Source: Candidatus Thiobius zoothamnicola (lineage in GTDB: Bacteria; Pseudomonadota; Gammaproteobacteria; Chromatiales; Chromatiaceae). From it: a DNA stretch of 56,365 nucleotides. The translations under genes and the position numbers were made by a program. How positions within the stretch are numbered: the first letter of the stretch is position 1; each line of letters opens with the position of its first letter. Of the stretch, positions 7,765 to 16,432 are shown piece after piece. The notes below the pieces were generated by a model that was not told where the DNA came from, made no database searches, and was given only the letters and a program-made list of their open reading frames with translations. The stretch spans positions 1-56,365 of the forward strand of contig JAPQLC010000034.1 of assembly GCA_030826945.1 (NCBI GenBank). Direction: 5' to 3'.

Positions 7765-9054
7765 ATGATTGGTATTGTGATGTTTCTCGCCGCTTTGCTG
7801 TTGTTGTTGCTGGGTTTTCCCGTTGCTTTCACATTTGGCGGTGTGGCGTTAATTTTTGGGGTGCTGGCCGAAGGTTGGGATTTATTCGCCTTCATGCCAT
7901 TCCGCATTTACAACATTATGCAGAATGTGGTGTTGATGGCGGTGCCCTTGTTTATTTTCATGGGCATTGTGTTGCAAAAGACCCAGCTTGCCGAGCAGTT
8001 GTTGGAGTCGATGGGCCGTTTATTCGGCGGCCTTCGTGGTGGCTTGGCGGTATCGACAATTCTGGTGGGTGCCTTGTTGGCGGCTTCGACTGGTGTGGTT
8101 GGTGCGAGCGTTGTGGCGATGGGGGTGATTTCGTTACCGGTGATGTTGAAATATGGTTATAGCAAAGGCTTGGCCGCCGGGACCATTTGCAGTTCTGGCA
8201 CATTGGGTCAGATTATTCCGCCGTCGATCATTCTGATTATTTTGGGCGATGTGTTGGGTTTGCCAGTGGGTGATTTGTTTCAGGCGGCGATTATCCCAGG
8301 CTTGTTATTGGTCGGGTTGTATATTGCGTATGTGTTGATTTATGCCTGGATGGATAAACAAGCGGCACCAGCGATTCCCTTTGATGATCAGTCTGTGAGC
8401 CAACCAATGCAATATTGGTTCGCCATTAAGGCCATTCTGCCGCCATTGGCGTTGATTGTGATTGTGCTTGGCTCGATTTTCGCTGGCATCGCCACACCGA
8501 CGGAATCGTCGGCTTTGGGTGGCGTGGGGGCTGTGTTGCTGGCTCTTTTGTACCGCAAATTCAGTTGGCGGATGTTATTTGACAGCGCATTGGAGACCGT
8601 CAAGATCACCGCAATGGTCTTTGCGATTTTGCTCGGCGCGACTGCTTTTTCCATGGTGTTTACTTATACCGGGGGCGATGTGATCGTTGAAGCGTTCATG
8701 ATGCAGTTGCCCGGTGAGAAGTGGGGCTTTCTGATTTTGTCCATGTTGATGATTTTGCTGCTCGGCTTCTTTATTGATTTTGTTGAAATCTCTTTTATCG
8801 TAGTGCCTATCCTGGCTCCGATTGCTGAGGCGATGGGGGTTAACATGTTGTGGTTCGCGATTTTGATCGCGATGAATCTGCAGACTTCTTTTCTGACGCC
8901 GCCTTTTGGGTTTAGCTTGTTTTATTTGAAAGGCGTCGCACCGCCCAGCGTACAGACCGTGGATATTTACCGTGGAGTGATGCCATTTATTGTGATACAG
9001 GTGGGCGTTTTGGCATCTATTTTGCTGTATCCAGAGTTGTTTTTATTGCATTAG
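7765..9054 (+). CDS. TRAP transporter large membrane subunit (DctM family)
   Basis: The 429-aa protein is an almost continuous chain of about 12 hydrophobic helices, the proton- or sodium-coupled channel subunit of TRAP transporters. Family marks include LLLLGFPVAFTFGGVALIFG at the N-terminus, GTICSSGTLGQIIPPSIILI in the middle, GIATPTESSALGGVGA, and LQTSFLTPPFGFSLFYLKG near the end. The start ATG 7765 is preceded by AGGTGAG. It ends convergently with rnfG; the 140-bp gap contains a hairpin. It should function with the DctP and DctQ proteins upstream despite the gene inserted between them. Confidence 0.95.
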   Translation: MIGIVMFLAALLLLLLGFPVAFTFGGVALIFGVLAEGWDLFAFMPFRIYNIMQNVVLMAVPLFIFMGIVLQKTQLAEQLLESMGRLFGGLRGGLAVSTILVGALLAASTGVVGASVVAMGVISLPVMLKYGYSKGLAAGTICSSGTLGQIIPPSIILIILGDVLGLPVGDLFQAAIIPGLLLVGLYIAYVLIYAWMDKQAAPAIPFDDQSVSQPMQYWFAIKAILPPLALIVIVLGSIFAGIATPTESSALGGVGAVLLALLYRKFSWRMLFDSALETVKITAMVFAILLGATAFSMVFTYTGGDVIVEAFMMQLPGEKWGFLILSMLMILLLGFFIDFVEISFIVVPILAPIAEAMGVNMLWFAILIAMNLQTSFLTPPFGFSLFYLKGVAPPSVQTVDIYRGVMPFIVIQVGVLASILLYPELFLLH

Positions 9055-9146
9055 ATATCGCGTCAAGAGGCGGCGCTTTGTGGCTTTCGGACGCTAATGG
9101 CATGTGGCCGGGGTTTTTTGTGTCCTGGAGAATGGAAGAGACGTAC

Positions 9147-9176
9147 CCCTCGTTCCCGTCTGTGTGGGAATGAGGG
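9147..9176. repeat. REP-like hairpin between convergent dctM and rnfG
   Basis: CCCTCGTTCCC (9147-9157) pairs with GGGAATGAGGG (9166-9176) with one G-T pair and an 8-base loop. It resembles, but is not identical to, the GTCATTCCCGC palindromes around 16.0-16.4 kb, so it belongs to the general class of short extragenic palindromes. Between converging genes it could also act as a transcription stop, although no T-run follows it. Confidence 0.6.
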
Positions 9177-9194
9177 CGCTATTTAACAGAAACC

Positions 9195-9863
9195 TTACCA
9201 ATCTTCAGTGAGGCGATCATCGGATTCGCCGACTGAGAACACCCGCTCCTGGTTTTTCTGGAAATATTCCAAGGCTTTTTTGACCGCCAGAACAATGGCG
9301 CGAGGCGTGATGGTCGCGCCGGTGAATTGGTCGAATACACCGCCATCCCGTTCGACGCGCCAGTCGTCTGGTTTGGGTTTGAGCAGACTGGCACCGTCAA
9401 AGTCCAGAACCCAGGGGTCGCGTTCGATCTCAATTTTATCGCCGAGACCGGGGGTTTCACGGTGTTTGAGCACCCGCACGCCAGCAATGGAGCCATTGGT
9501 GTTGATGCCGACCAGTAGGTGGATAGCCCCGTTATAGCCGCTGGCGATAACCGGACTGAAAATGGCCGCGAAGGGGCCATTTTCAGTCCGGGCGCGATAT
9601 ACGGTGGTTTGCTCACTGCCCAGATGATCTGGTGCCTGGATGATGCGGGTGTCTGTGAGCATGTTATTGTCACATTGTTCGCGTGGCACGATTTCGAGCA
9701 ATTGATGCAGCAGCGCTTCCCGTTCGTTACTTTTAATGCGTTCAATGGCGTTTTGATAGCCGAGTCCGACCAAGATGGCACCCAGCAGGGCGAATAGCGT
9801 TAGCGCGCCTGCTGCCTTGGCTAACCCAGACCATTTTCGCCGAAGTTGAGAGAGATCAGGCAT
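9195..9863 (-). CDS. rnfG: Rnf/Rsx electron transport complex subunit G
   Basis: RnfG (222 aa) has one N-terminal membrane helix (LTLFALLGAILVGLGY) and a periplasmic FMN-binding domain. The covalent FMN threonine lies in TGATITPRAIVLAV near residue 184. HRETPGLGDKIE, the segment before it, is also family-typical. In the complex it relays electrons between RnfD and the other membrane subunits, coupling ferredoxin/NADH redox to ion movement or reducing SoxR in Rsx systems. Its start overlaps the rnfD stop by 8 bases. The gene is followed by dctM in the opposite orientation, so the rnfE that usually comes next is missing here. Confidence 0.95.
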   Translation of the reverse strand: MPDLSQLRRKWSGLAKAAGALTLFALLGAILVGLGYQNAIERIKSNEREALLHQLLEIVPREQCDNNMLTDTRIIQAPDHLGSEQTTVYRARTENGPFAAIFSPVIASGYNGAIHLLVGINTNGSIAGVRVLKHRETPGLGDKIEIERDPWVLDFDGASLLKPKPDDWRVERDGGVFDQFTGATITPRAIVLAVKKALEYFQKNQERVFSVGESDDRLTEDW

Positions 9864-10899
9864 TTTTGTCGTCCACCGCGCCGAAGACTTTAGGTTTGGT
9901 GTAGTAATCGATAGTTGGTGCCGCCGCGTTCATTAACAGGACGGCGAAAGCGACGGCATCCGGGTAGCCTCCCCAAGTGCGTATGACGAATATCAGCATC
10001 CCGATGCTTGCGCCATAAATCCACTGTCCGCGTGGTGTTGTGCTGGCGCTGACCGGATCTGTGGCGATGAAGAAAGCACCCAGAATCGCTGCACCGCTGA
10101 AGAGGTGGAATGCGGGGAAAGGGTGCGTTTCCGGATCAATCATCCAGAAAAGCCCGGCGATCACCAGGAGCGCGCCCAGCATGCTGACAGGGATACGCCA
10201 ATGGATGATATGGCGCCACAGCAGAAACAGACCGCCCAGTAAAAACCAATTGCTGACCCATTCCCAACCGCGCGCACCATAATCGCCCCAGAGTGGATCT
10301 TCACGAATTTCGCTGATGATCTGGTTTTGTGCCAGGGCATTCCGCATACGGTCCAATGGCGTTGCGCTGGTGATGGCGTCCCAGGTGTATTCAAACGGTA
10401 AAGCGCCGGTGAAAATAATCTGTAATGTTTCTCCCAGGCTTAGTACGTAACCGGAGACCATTTCCGGCTGCGACCAGCGGGTCATGGTGACGGGGAAGGA
10501 GATTAATAGCAGGACATAGCCGGCCATCGCCGGGTTAAAGGGATTGTAGCCAATACCGCCGAATAATTGCTTCACCACAACAATGGCGAAAAGCACGCCG
10601 ATCACGGTTTGCCACCAAGGCAACAAGGGGGGGAGGGCGAGCGCCAGTAACCAGGCGGTGACTAATGCGCTCAAATCGCTGATGGCGGGTATTGGGTTGC
10701 GTCCGCGCGCGCGGATAAAGAGGGTTTCCGCGACCACGGCGGTCAGGCAGGCTAAAGCGATGTTGACCAGTACGCCCCAGCCAAAAAACCACCACATGGA
10801 TAATGTGCCAGGGATCAGGGCGATTAAGACATGCGCCATGATCCGGTTGACTTGGTTTTCTGATCGGAAGTGGGGCGAGCTTTGAGTGTTGAATTGCAT
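9856..10899 (-). CDS. rnfD: Rnf/Rsx electron transport complex subunit D
   Basis: RnfD (347 aa) is a polytopic inner-membrane flavoprotein. The N-terminus SSPHFRSENQVNRIM is typical. VKQLFGGIGYNPFNPAMAGY is the conserved family signature, and the FMN attachment threonine is in TSATPLDRMR near residue 180. The C-terminal half holds further helices and the GAAILGAFFIATDPVSAST segment. Its start codon directly abuts the rnfC stop and its end overlaps rnfG, so the three genes form one transcript. Confidence 0.96.
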   Translation of the reverse strand: MQFNTQSSPHFRSENQVNRIMAHVLIALIPGTLSMWWFFGWGVLVNIALACLTAVVAETLFIRARGRNPIPAISDLSALVTAWLLALALPPLLPWWQTVIGVLFAIVVVKQLFGGIGYNPFNPAMAGYVLLLISFPVTMTRWSQPEMVSGYVLSLGETLQIIFTGALPFEYTWDAITSATPLDRMRNALAQNQIISEIREDPLWGDYGARGWEWVSNWFLLGGLFLLWRHIIHWRIPVSMLGALLVIAGLFWMIDPETHPFPAFHLFSGAAILGAFFIATDPVSASTTPRGQWIYGASIGMLIFVIRTWGGYPDAVAFAVLLMNAAAPTIDYYTKPKVFGAVDDKNA

Positions 10900-12447
10900 T
10901 TAGGTGTTGGTGTTCTGAAGTTTTTTGCGGGCGTTGACGCGTTGCATGGCGGCGGCTATCGCGGCTTTTTTTGCATCATTGTCGGGCGACTTGGCGTTCA
11001 GTTCTTCCTTTCTTTTGCGTAATCGCGCTTTGCGTTCCGCCGCCAGGCGTTGCAGCCGTGCCGTGCGGCTGTCGAAGCGTTGCCGGGCGATTTCTGATTT
11101 TACCTTTTCCTGCTTCGCCATGCGTATTTCCGTTTTTGCATAGCGGTAGTATTGGACTAATGGGATATGCGAAGGACAGACATGCGCGCAACAGCCGCAT
11201 TCGATGCAATCGAACAAGTGGTATGCCTGAACTTTTTCCAGATCGCGCGCCTGAGCATGCCAGTAGAGTTGCTGAGGTAGCAACAGCGCGGGACAGACTT
11301 TGGCGCATTCCCCGCAGCGGATGCAAGGCTGGGCGGGTTGAGGGGCTGGCATTTCATCAGGACTGGCGACAATAAAGCAATTACTGCCCTTGGTGATCGG
11401 CACATCGTCGTCCGGCAGACTGAATCCCATCATCGGGCCACCCATTACCAAGCGGTAGGCTTCGCTTTTATATCCACCGGTTTGGTTGATGAGTTCACGT
11501 ACTGACATACCCATCGGGACATGATAGTTGCCGGGTTGCGTGATGCCTTCGCCGGTCAGGGTGACAATGCGATTGATGAGCGGATGTCCGCGTAATATGG
11601 CGTCTGCGATCGCCGTACAGGTGGCGACATTCTGGCAAAGCACGCCGATATCCGATGGTCTGCCGCCGGAAGGGGTTTGCTTGCCAGTCAATAGTTGGAT
11701 CAACTGTTTTTCACCCCCGCTCGGGTATTTGGCGGGTATTGTCACCAGCTTGATATCATCAGACTGGCGTTTATCCCGTTCGGCTTGCAGTGCTGCAATG
11801 GCTTCCGGCTTATTGTCTTCAATGCCGATCAACACCTGTTCCGCTTTGATGATGTATTGCAGGATATCAACGCCATCCAGAATATCCGCTGCCTGCTCGC
11901 GCATGATCATGTCGTCGCAGGTGATATAGGGTTCACACTCTGCGGCATTGATAATCAGTGTGTTGATTTCACCGGAATCCGCTGCCCGGGTTTTGACGCA
12001 GGTTGGGAATACGGCTCCGCCCAAACCAACGACGCCTGCCCAGCGTAAACGCAGCCGTAGCACTTCCGGATCGGTGTGGCGGTAAGCGGGGATGGGTTCA
12101 GGCAGTTCTGCCGACCATTGATCGGCGCCATCAGTCGCCAGCACAATGCAGGGCGCATGCAGGCAGGAGGGGTGGGGCACGGCGTGTTTGGCGATTTCTG
12201 TTACATAGCCTGAAGTTGGTGCATGGATATGCGCGCTGATCAGGTCTTGCGCTTCAGCAATGATTTGACCTTTCAAAACCTTGTCGCCGGGTTTCACCAC
12301 AGGCTGCGCGGTTGAGCCGGTATGCTGGTGCAGTGGCAGACGGAGTATTTCGGGTAAGGCAACTTGTTGGACAGGGATGTTGACGGATGCGGCTTTGTGG
12401 TCATCCAGATACAGGCCGCCAGGAAAATCAAACAATGTATCAGACAT
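10900..12447 (-). CDS. rnfC: Rnf/Rsx electron transport complex subunit C
   Basis: RnfC (515 aa) is the membrane-associated NADH-dehydrogenase-like subunit. It opens with FPGGLYLDDHK and an HTGSTAQPVVKPGDKVLKG biotinyl-like region, followed by the flavin/NADH domain with GLGGAVFPTCVK and NAAECEPYITCDD. Two [4Fe-4S] motifs follow: CIRCGECAKVCP (cysteines near 375, 378, 381, 385) and CIECGCCAHVCP (near 414, 417, 420, 424). The C-terminal tail is Lys/Arg/Ala-rich but shorter than the repeat-bearing tail of some enterobacterial forms. It lies first in this minus-strand group; rnfA and rnfB, normally upstream, are absent. Confidence 0.97.
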   Translation of the reverse strand: MSDTLFDFPGGLYLDDHKAASVNIPVQQVALPEILRLPLHQHTGSTAQPVVKPGDKVLKGQIIAEAQDLISAHIHAPTSGYVTEIAKHAVPHPSCLHAPCIVLATDGADQWSAELPEPIPAYRHTDPEVLRLRLRWAGVVGLGGAVFPTCVKTRAADSGEINTLIINAAECEPYITCDDMIMREQAADILDGVDILQYIIKAEQVLIGIEDNKPEAIAALQAERDKRQSDDIKLVTIPAKYPSGGEKQLIQLLTGKQTPSGGRPSDIGVLCQNVATCTAIADAILRGHPLINRIVTLTGEGITQPGNYHVPMGMSVRELINQTGGYKSEAYRLVMGGPMMGFSLPDDDVPITKGSNCFIVASPDEMPAPQPAQPCIRCGECAKVCPALLLPQQLYWHAQARDLEKVQAYHLFDCIECGCCAHVCPSHIPLVQYYRYAKTEIRMAKQEKVKSEIARQRFDSRTARLQRLAAERKARLRKRKEELNAKSPDNDAKKAAIAAAMQRVNARKKLQNTNT

Positions 12448-12565
12448 AAACGCTCACCAAACCAGGCTGAAAGGCATTGGGTGATATTTATTCTAACGGT
12501 TTTAAATTGCGTTTAAGAGGCTGCTGAAAATGCAGTTATTATCTGCAAGGCTGTGATTGTCATCA

Positions 12566-13387
12566 TTAAGCCCTCATCTGCGCATGGTTTTTCACCCAAT
12601 CAGACCAATGTTGAAATAGTGTGTCGGATGATGCCGCCAGGCCGATATGGGGTTTTAAGTTGAGGCGCGTGGCGCGGGTTCCGGCATAATCCGTGTATAA
12701 ACCGCCGTGGCCACCAGCTTCCTGGAAGATGAGCTGGCCTGCTGCATAGTCCCAAAGTTTTTGTCCGCCATGCAGGTAAATCTGGACGCGCCCGGTGGCC
12801 AGCCAGCACCAATCCAAGGCAACTGAACCAAAACTGCGTTGTGATCGATAGGGTGGATGTTGCGCCAGGTGTTGAATCAGATGAGCAGGCAGGCGTTTCA
12901 AGTCCACTATGGCCATGGCGTGGGCTAATGCGGGTTTGACAGCGGGTGCGCATAAAGGTTGATCATTCAGCCAGGCACCCTGATTTTGCAAGGCGCTGAA
13001 CAGTTCGCGTCTGACCGGGTCATAGATCAGGCCGATTTTCATTTCGCCTTCTGAAAGGAGGGCGATGGAAACCCCGAAGAAAGGGATGCCTGAACTGAAG
13101 TTGCTGGTGCCGTCCAGTGGATCCACGATCCAGAGGTTTTGTGAGTGGTTGTCTAATAAGGCTTGTTGGCTTTCTGTCGTCATTTCTTCACCGAGTAACG
13201 CGATTTCAGGCCATTCTTCCGCCAATGCATCCAGTAGACGGTTTTGCATATGGAAATCGGCTTCAGTCACCACGGAACCATCGGCTTTGTGATCGCTCTC
13301 AACCCGATTAAATCTGGATAGCAGTTCCTGATCAGCAATCTGAGGAACCAGAATTTTGAGTTTTTGTAATATTTTGCGTGTATACAT
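12566..13387 (-). CDS. Inositol monophosphatase family phosphatase
   Basis: This 273-aa protein has all the metal-site motifs of the IMPase/FIG superfamily: LLGEEMT (near 65-70), IVDPLDGTSNF (near 87-97) and the C-terminal WDYAAG. Members hydrolyse inositol-1-phosphate or related small phosphates such as fructose-1,6-bisphosphate or PAP in a Mg-dependent way. Sequence alone does not settle the substrate. The start ATG (complement of 13385-13387) is preceded by GGAAGGAAC. It is divergent from slt with only 28 bp between the start codons, and lies 118 bp upstream of rnfC in the same direction. Confidence 0.9.
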   Translation of the reverse strand: MYTRKILQKLKILVPQIADQELLSRFNRVESDHKADGSVVTEADFHMQNRLLDALAEEWPEIALLGEEMTTESQQALLDNHSQNLWIVDPLDGTSNFSSGIPFFGVSIALLSEGEMKIGLIYDPVRRELFSALQNQGAWLNDQPLCAPAVKPALAHAMAIVDLKRLPAHLIQHLAQHPPYRSQRSFGSVALDWCWLATGRVQIYLHGGQKLWDYAAGQLIFQEAGGHGGLYTDYAGTRATRLNLKPHIGLAASSDTLFQHWSDWVKNHAQMRA

Positions 13388-13415
13388 TTAAGTTCCTTCC
13401 GTTCAGGAGTTAGTC

Positions 13416-15389
13416 ATGTACCGGGTTTTGATGTATCGGCTTGTGGTTGGGATGTTATGCGTCAATCTATGGTGGATCGGCGGGGTGGATGCGGCATCCA
13501 TTGAGCAGCAGCGCCGCTGGTTCGTGGCAGCCGAACAAGCCATACGTGACGGTGAATACAGGCATTATCAGGCTTTGCGGGATAAACTGAAGGGTTATCC
13601 TTTGTTGCCCTATCTGGAACTGGCTGACTTGAAAAGTCGGTTGCGGGAGGTTAACCCGATTGAAATCGCGGACTTCTTAAGACGCTATCAGGACGAACCG
13701 GTTGCTGATATGTTGCGGCGCCACTGGCTGGATTATTTGGCGCATGAAGAGGCATGGTCAACTTACCTGGCGTTTTATACAGAACAAAGCAGCATCACCA
13801 GACAATGCCATCGTTTACAGGCACTGATTGAAACAGGACAGAGGAGAAGAGCCTGGCGCGATGTGGAAAAGATTTGGCTGCATGGCGAATCGCGTCCTTC
13901 TGCCTGTGATGTGGTATTTGAGGCCTGGAGACAGGCGGATAAGCTGACGCCGACATTGGTTTGGCGACGCATCGAACTGGCGATGGAGGCAGGGCAGTGG
14001 CGTTTGGCGCGCTATCTGGGGAAATACTTGGATCAGCAGGATGGTGCCTGGCTGCAACATTGGATCCGTCTTTATCAGAATCCACGTGATTTGCGGCATG
14101 GGCAGGCGTTTTCATCGCCGCATCCTTATCGGGAAATTGTGTTGAGTCATCTTGTGCGTCGTATGGCCGCCCTGGCGGGTATGGAGGCATTGGAGATATG
14201 GCACTCAATCGCCTCTCTTTATCCTTTCAGCAAGGCTTTGCGTTATCGGACAGAACGGCGCATCGCCTTGGCTTTGGAAACTCATGCTGATGAGCAGGCC
14301 TATCGCTTTATTACCGGGTTGACAGTGAAAAAGACAGACCAGCGTTTGCATATCGCGCGTTTGCGGGCTGCTTTGTTGCGCCAGGATTGGTCGCAGTTAT
14401 TGCATGATCTGGCGCAGTGGCCGGATATAGAAAAACGTGAAGAGCGTTGGCGTTACTGGTATGCGCGCGCCCTGGATGGCATGGGGAAAACCAGACAGGC
14501 GCAAGCCGTGTGGCGCAGATTGGCGCGTGAACGCTCATTCTACGGATTTATGGCGGCGGATCGGACGAAGCTTGATTACCATCTGGCGCATGCTGATACG
14601 CCCACGACCTGGCGGGCGCGCAGAAGCGTCAGCCGATTACCCGGCATTCGGCGCGCGCTTGAATGGCATGATTTGCAACGGGATGTTAAGGCGCGGCGGG
14701 AATGGCGTTACGCCACGCGCGATCTTAACAGGGTGCAACTGAAAGCGGCGGCCATACTGGCGGAGCAGAAAGGCTGGCATGATCAGGCGATTTTCACCTT
14801 GGCGAGAACCGAGTACTGGGACGACCTGGCGTTGCGTTTTCCACTCAGCCATCGTGAGTTGGTTTACCAGCAAGCGTTCAAACACCAGTTGGATCCGAGT
14901 TTCATTTTCGCCATCATCCGTCAGGAAAGCGCTTTCATGCGCGATGCCCGTTCCCATGTTGGCGCATTGGGCCTGATGCAGCTCATGCCGACTACGGCGA
15001 AACAGGTTGCACGTCAACATTTGCGTGGTGGTTTACGGCATCAAAAAGCCTTGCTCAAAGCGGAAACGAATATTGCTTTAGGCGCGGCTTATTTGCGCCA
15101 ACTGATGGATCGATTCGATAACAACCCGGTTTTGGCGGCTGCGGCCTATAATGCCGGCTCTCGTCGGGTGACGGAATGGTTGCCGGATCAACGCACGTCC
15201 GCAGATATCTGGATTGAATTAGTCCCTTTCAAGGAAACGGCAGATTATTTACGTCGGGTGATGGCTTATCGCGTGATTTACGATAAGCGTCTCGGTCGCC
15301 AACCGCTGCGCCTTGTTCAACAGATGCAATCTGTTGATAATCCGCAGATGTTGTTAGCATCGTCCCAAGCTGGCGTGAAAAACCCATAA
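13416..15389 (+). CDS. slt: Soluble lytic murein transglycosylase (Slt70 family)
   Basis: Slt cleaves the glycan strands of peptidoglycan in the periplasm, forming 1,6-anhydro ends. The 657-aa protein starts with a signal peptide (MLCVNLWWIGGVDAAS region). A long alpha-helical superhelix of TPR-like units fills residues 30-480, and the C-terminal catalytic lysozyme-like domain follows. The catalytic glutamate is E504 in RQESAFMRDA, followed by GALGLMQLMPTTAKQVA and the AAAAYNAGSRRV motif. The start ATG follows AGGAG at about 13406. Length and order of domains are normal. Confidence 0.95.
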   Translation: MYRVLMYRLVVGMLCVNLWWIGGVDAASIEQQRRWFVAAEQAIRDGEYRHYQALRDKLKGYPLLPYLELADLKSRLREVNPIEIADFLRRYQDEPVADMLRRHWLDYLAHEEAWSTYLAFYTEQSSITRQCHRLQALIETGQRRRAWRDVEKIWLHGESRPSACDVVFEAWRQADKLTPTLVWRRIELAMEAGQWRLARYLGKYLDQQDGAWLQHWIRLYQNPRDLRHGQAFSSPHPYREIVLSHLVRRMAALAGMEALEIWHSIASLYPFSKALRYRTERRIALALETHADEQAYRFITGLTVKKTDQRLHIARLRAALLRQDWSQLLHDLAQWPDIEKREERWRYWYARALDGMGKTRQAQAVWRRLARERSFYGFMAADRTKLDYHLAHADTPTTWRARRSVSRLPGIRRALEWHDLQRDVKARREWRYATRDLNRVQLKAAAILAEQKGWHDQAIFTLARTEYWDDLALRFPLSHRELVYQQAFKHQLDPSFIFAIIRQESAFMRDARSHVGALGLMQLMPTTAKQVARQHLRGGLRHQKALLKAETNIALGAAYLRQLMDRFDNNPVLAAAAYNAGSRRVTEWLPDQRTSADIWIELVPFKETADYLRRVMAYRVIYDKRLGRQPLRLVQQMQSVDNPQMLLASSQAGVKNP

Positions 15390-15469
15390 TACTTTCCGCA
15401 CCGCTGTTCACACACATTTGATAAAAACCAGGAACTTGCTCTGGCTGTGGAGCAGAAAACAACAAATTC

Positions 15470-15991
15470 ATGAAAACCGCCAAAATTCATTGGACTTTAC
15501 TGTCTCTCTTGCTCATTTTCATACCGCCTTTTTTCTTGATTTTCACGGAAGAAGGCAATCGGATTTCAGATAACGCTATTTTGTGGTTATTTGGTAAATC
15601 CCGCCTTCATATCGACTTCAAAGAGGCGGACGGCCAATTCAGTCAGGACGAGTTTATCCGTGCGTTTCCTGACATTGATTGGCGTTGCGGCAAGCTGTCC
15701 AGCCAGTTTGGCGATACGGCTTGTAACGCCAGCATAGGGACTTTCAATGAATTGCCTTCCCGGCGCATCGTGGCTTATTTTGGCCGTGAACGTCTGCGCG
15801 CCATGCAAATCAGCTACCGTGCTGAATATCATCAGTCTGTGATCCAACATTTGCGTGATTTGCTGGGCAAGCCTGATCAGGCTGGCACATCGGGTGATGT
15901 GCTGGAATGGAATACCGGTAAAGGCGTGGTTGTATTGAAAAAGTCTATCCAACCGGTTGATGAAGCCGCGTTAATGTGGTTGGCGAAATGA
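15470..15991 (+). CDS. Membrane-anchored protein of unknown function
   Basis: I do not recognise this 173-aa protein. It has one N-terminal hydrophobic helix (LLSLLLIFIPPFFLIF) preceded by MKTAKIHW, consistent with a membrane anchor or uncleaved signal. The remainder is a soluble domain with two cysteines (IDWRCGKLSSQFG and DTACNAS) that could form a disulfide in the periplasm. The base composition matches its neighbours and it lies 80 bp downstream of slt in the same direction, so it may be co-transcribed. No clear ribosome site precedes the ATG. Confidence 0.6.
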   Translation: MKTAKIHWTLLSLLLIFIPPFFLIFTEEGNRISDNAILWLFGKSRLHIDFKEADGQFSQDEFIRAFPDIDWRCGKLSSQFGDTACNASIGTFNELPSRRIVAYFGRERLRAMQISYRAEYHQSVIQHLRDLLGKPDQAGTSGDVLEWNTGKGVVVLKKSIQPVDEAALMWLAK

Positions 15992-16028
15992 AGTTGGAGA
16001 AAATTGACGCCATGTTCAATTGTTCTAC

Positions 16029-16055
16029 CCGTCATTCCCGCGCAGGCGGGAATCT
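16029..16055 (+). repeat. REP-type palindrome, left copy
   Basis: CCGTCATTCCCGCGCAGGCG begins a 26-base element ending GGGAATC. Within it ATTCCCGC (16034-16041) and GCGGGAAT (16046-16053) form a perfect 8-bp stem with a 4-base loop. It is repeated in inverted orientation at 16369-16393 on the other side of the GIY-YIG gene. Confidence 0.85.
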
Positions 16056-16073
16056 ATCGAAATAGATCGTAGT

Positions 16074-16358
16074 GTGAAACAACCTGCGATCTACATAATG
16101 GCGAGTAAACCTAATGGCGTCTTGTATATTGGTGTCACCAGCCAGGTAAAAAAGCGTGTGTGGGAGCACCGGGAAAATCTGGTTGAGGGATTCACCAAGC
16201 GCTATGGCGTGCATAGTCTGGTTTACTATGAAGTTTTTGATGGTATGAATGAGGCAATATTGCGTGAAAAACGGTTAAAGAAATGGAACCGTGCATGGAA
16301 GATTCGTTTGATTCAAACCAAAAATCCGGAATGGAGCGACCTGTATGACGCTTTGTAA
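16074..16358 (+). CDS. GIY-YIG domain nuclease-like protein
   Basis: This 94-aa protein is a stand-alone GIY-YIG (UvrC/URI-like) catalytic domain. The two signature strands read IYIMAS and LYIGVTS; then follow the Arg/His region (KKRVWEHREN), the tyrosine-bearing strand LVYYEVF, the metal-binding glutamate in EAILREKRLKKWNR, and the closing NPEWSDLYDAL. I place the start at GTG 16074. An upstream ATG at 16020 would translate the REP palindrome (giving SFPRRRES), which is not part of the domain. The gene is bracketed by inverted REP palindromes with no other gene inside. In vivo substrates of such small proteins are unknown. Confidence 0.8.
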   Translation: MKQPAIYIMASKPNGVLYIGVTSQVKKRVWEHRENLVEGFTKRYGVHSLVYYEVFDGMNEAILREKRLKKWNRAWKIRLIQTKNPEWSDLYDAL

Positions 16359-16368
16359 TTGTCAGATG

Positions 16369-16393
16369 GATTCCCCCTGCGCGGGAATGACGG
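16369..16393 (-). repeat. REP-type palindrome, right copy (inverted)
   Basis: GATTCCCCCTGCGCGGGAAT followed by GACGG is the reverse complement of the left copy with a single missing G. Together the two copies delimit a roughly 365-bp unit containing only the GIY-YIG gene. Confidence 0.85.
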
Positions 16394-16432
16394 CAAGCTT
16401 ATATAACGATATTTAAAGGAAAAGTAACCACC

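Noticed and set aside
16020..16073. Longer start for the GIY-YIG protein at ATG 16020
   Set aside because: It would translate the REP palindrome and give an extension outside the domain.
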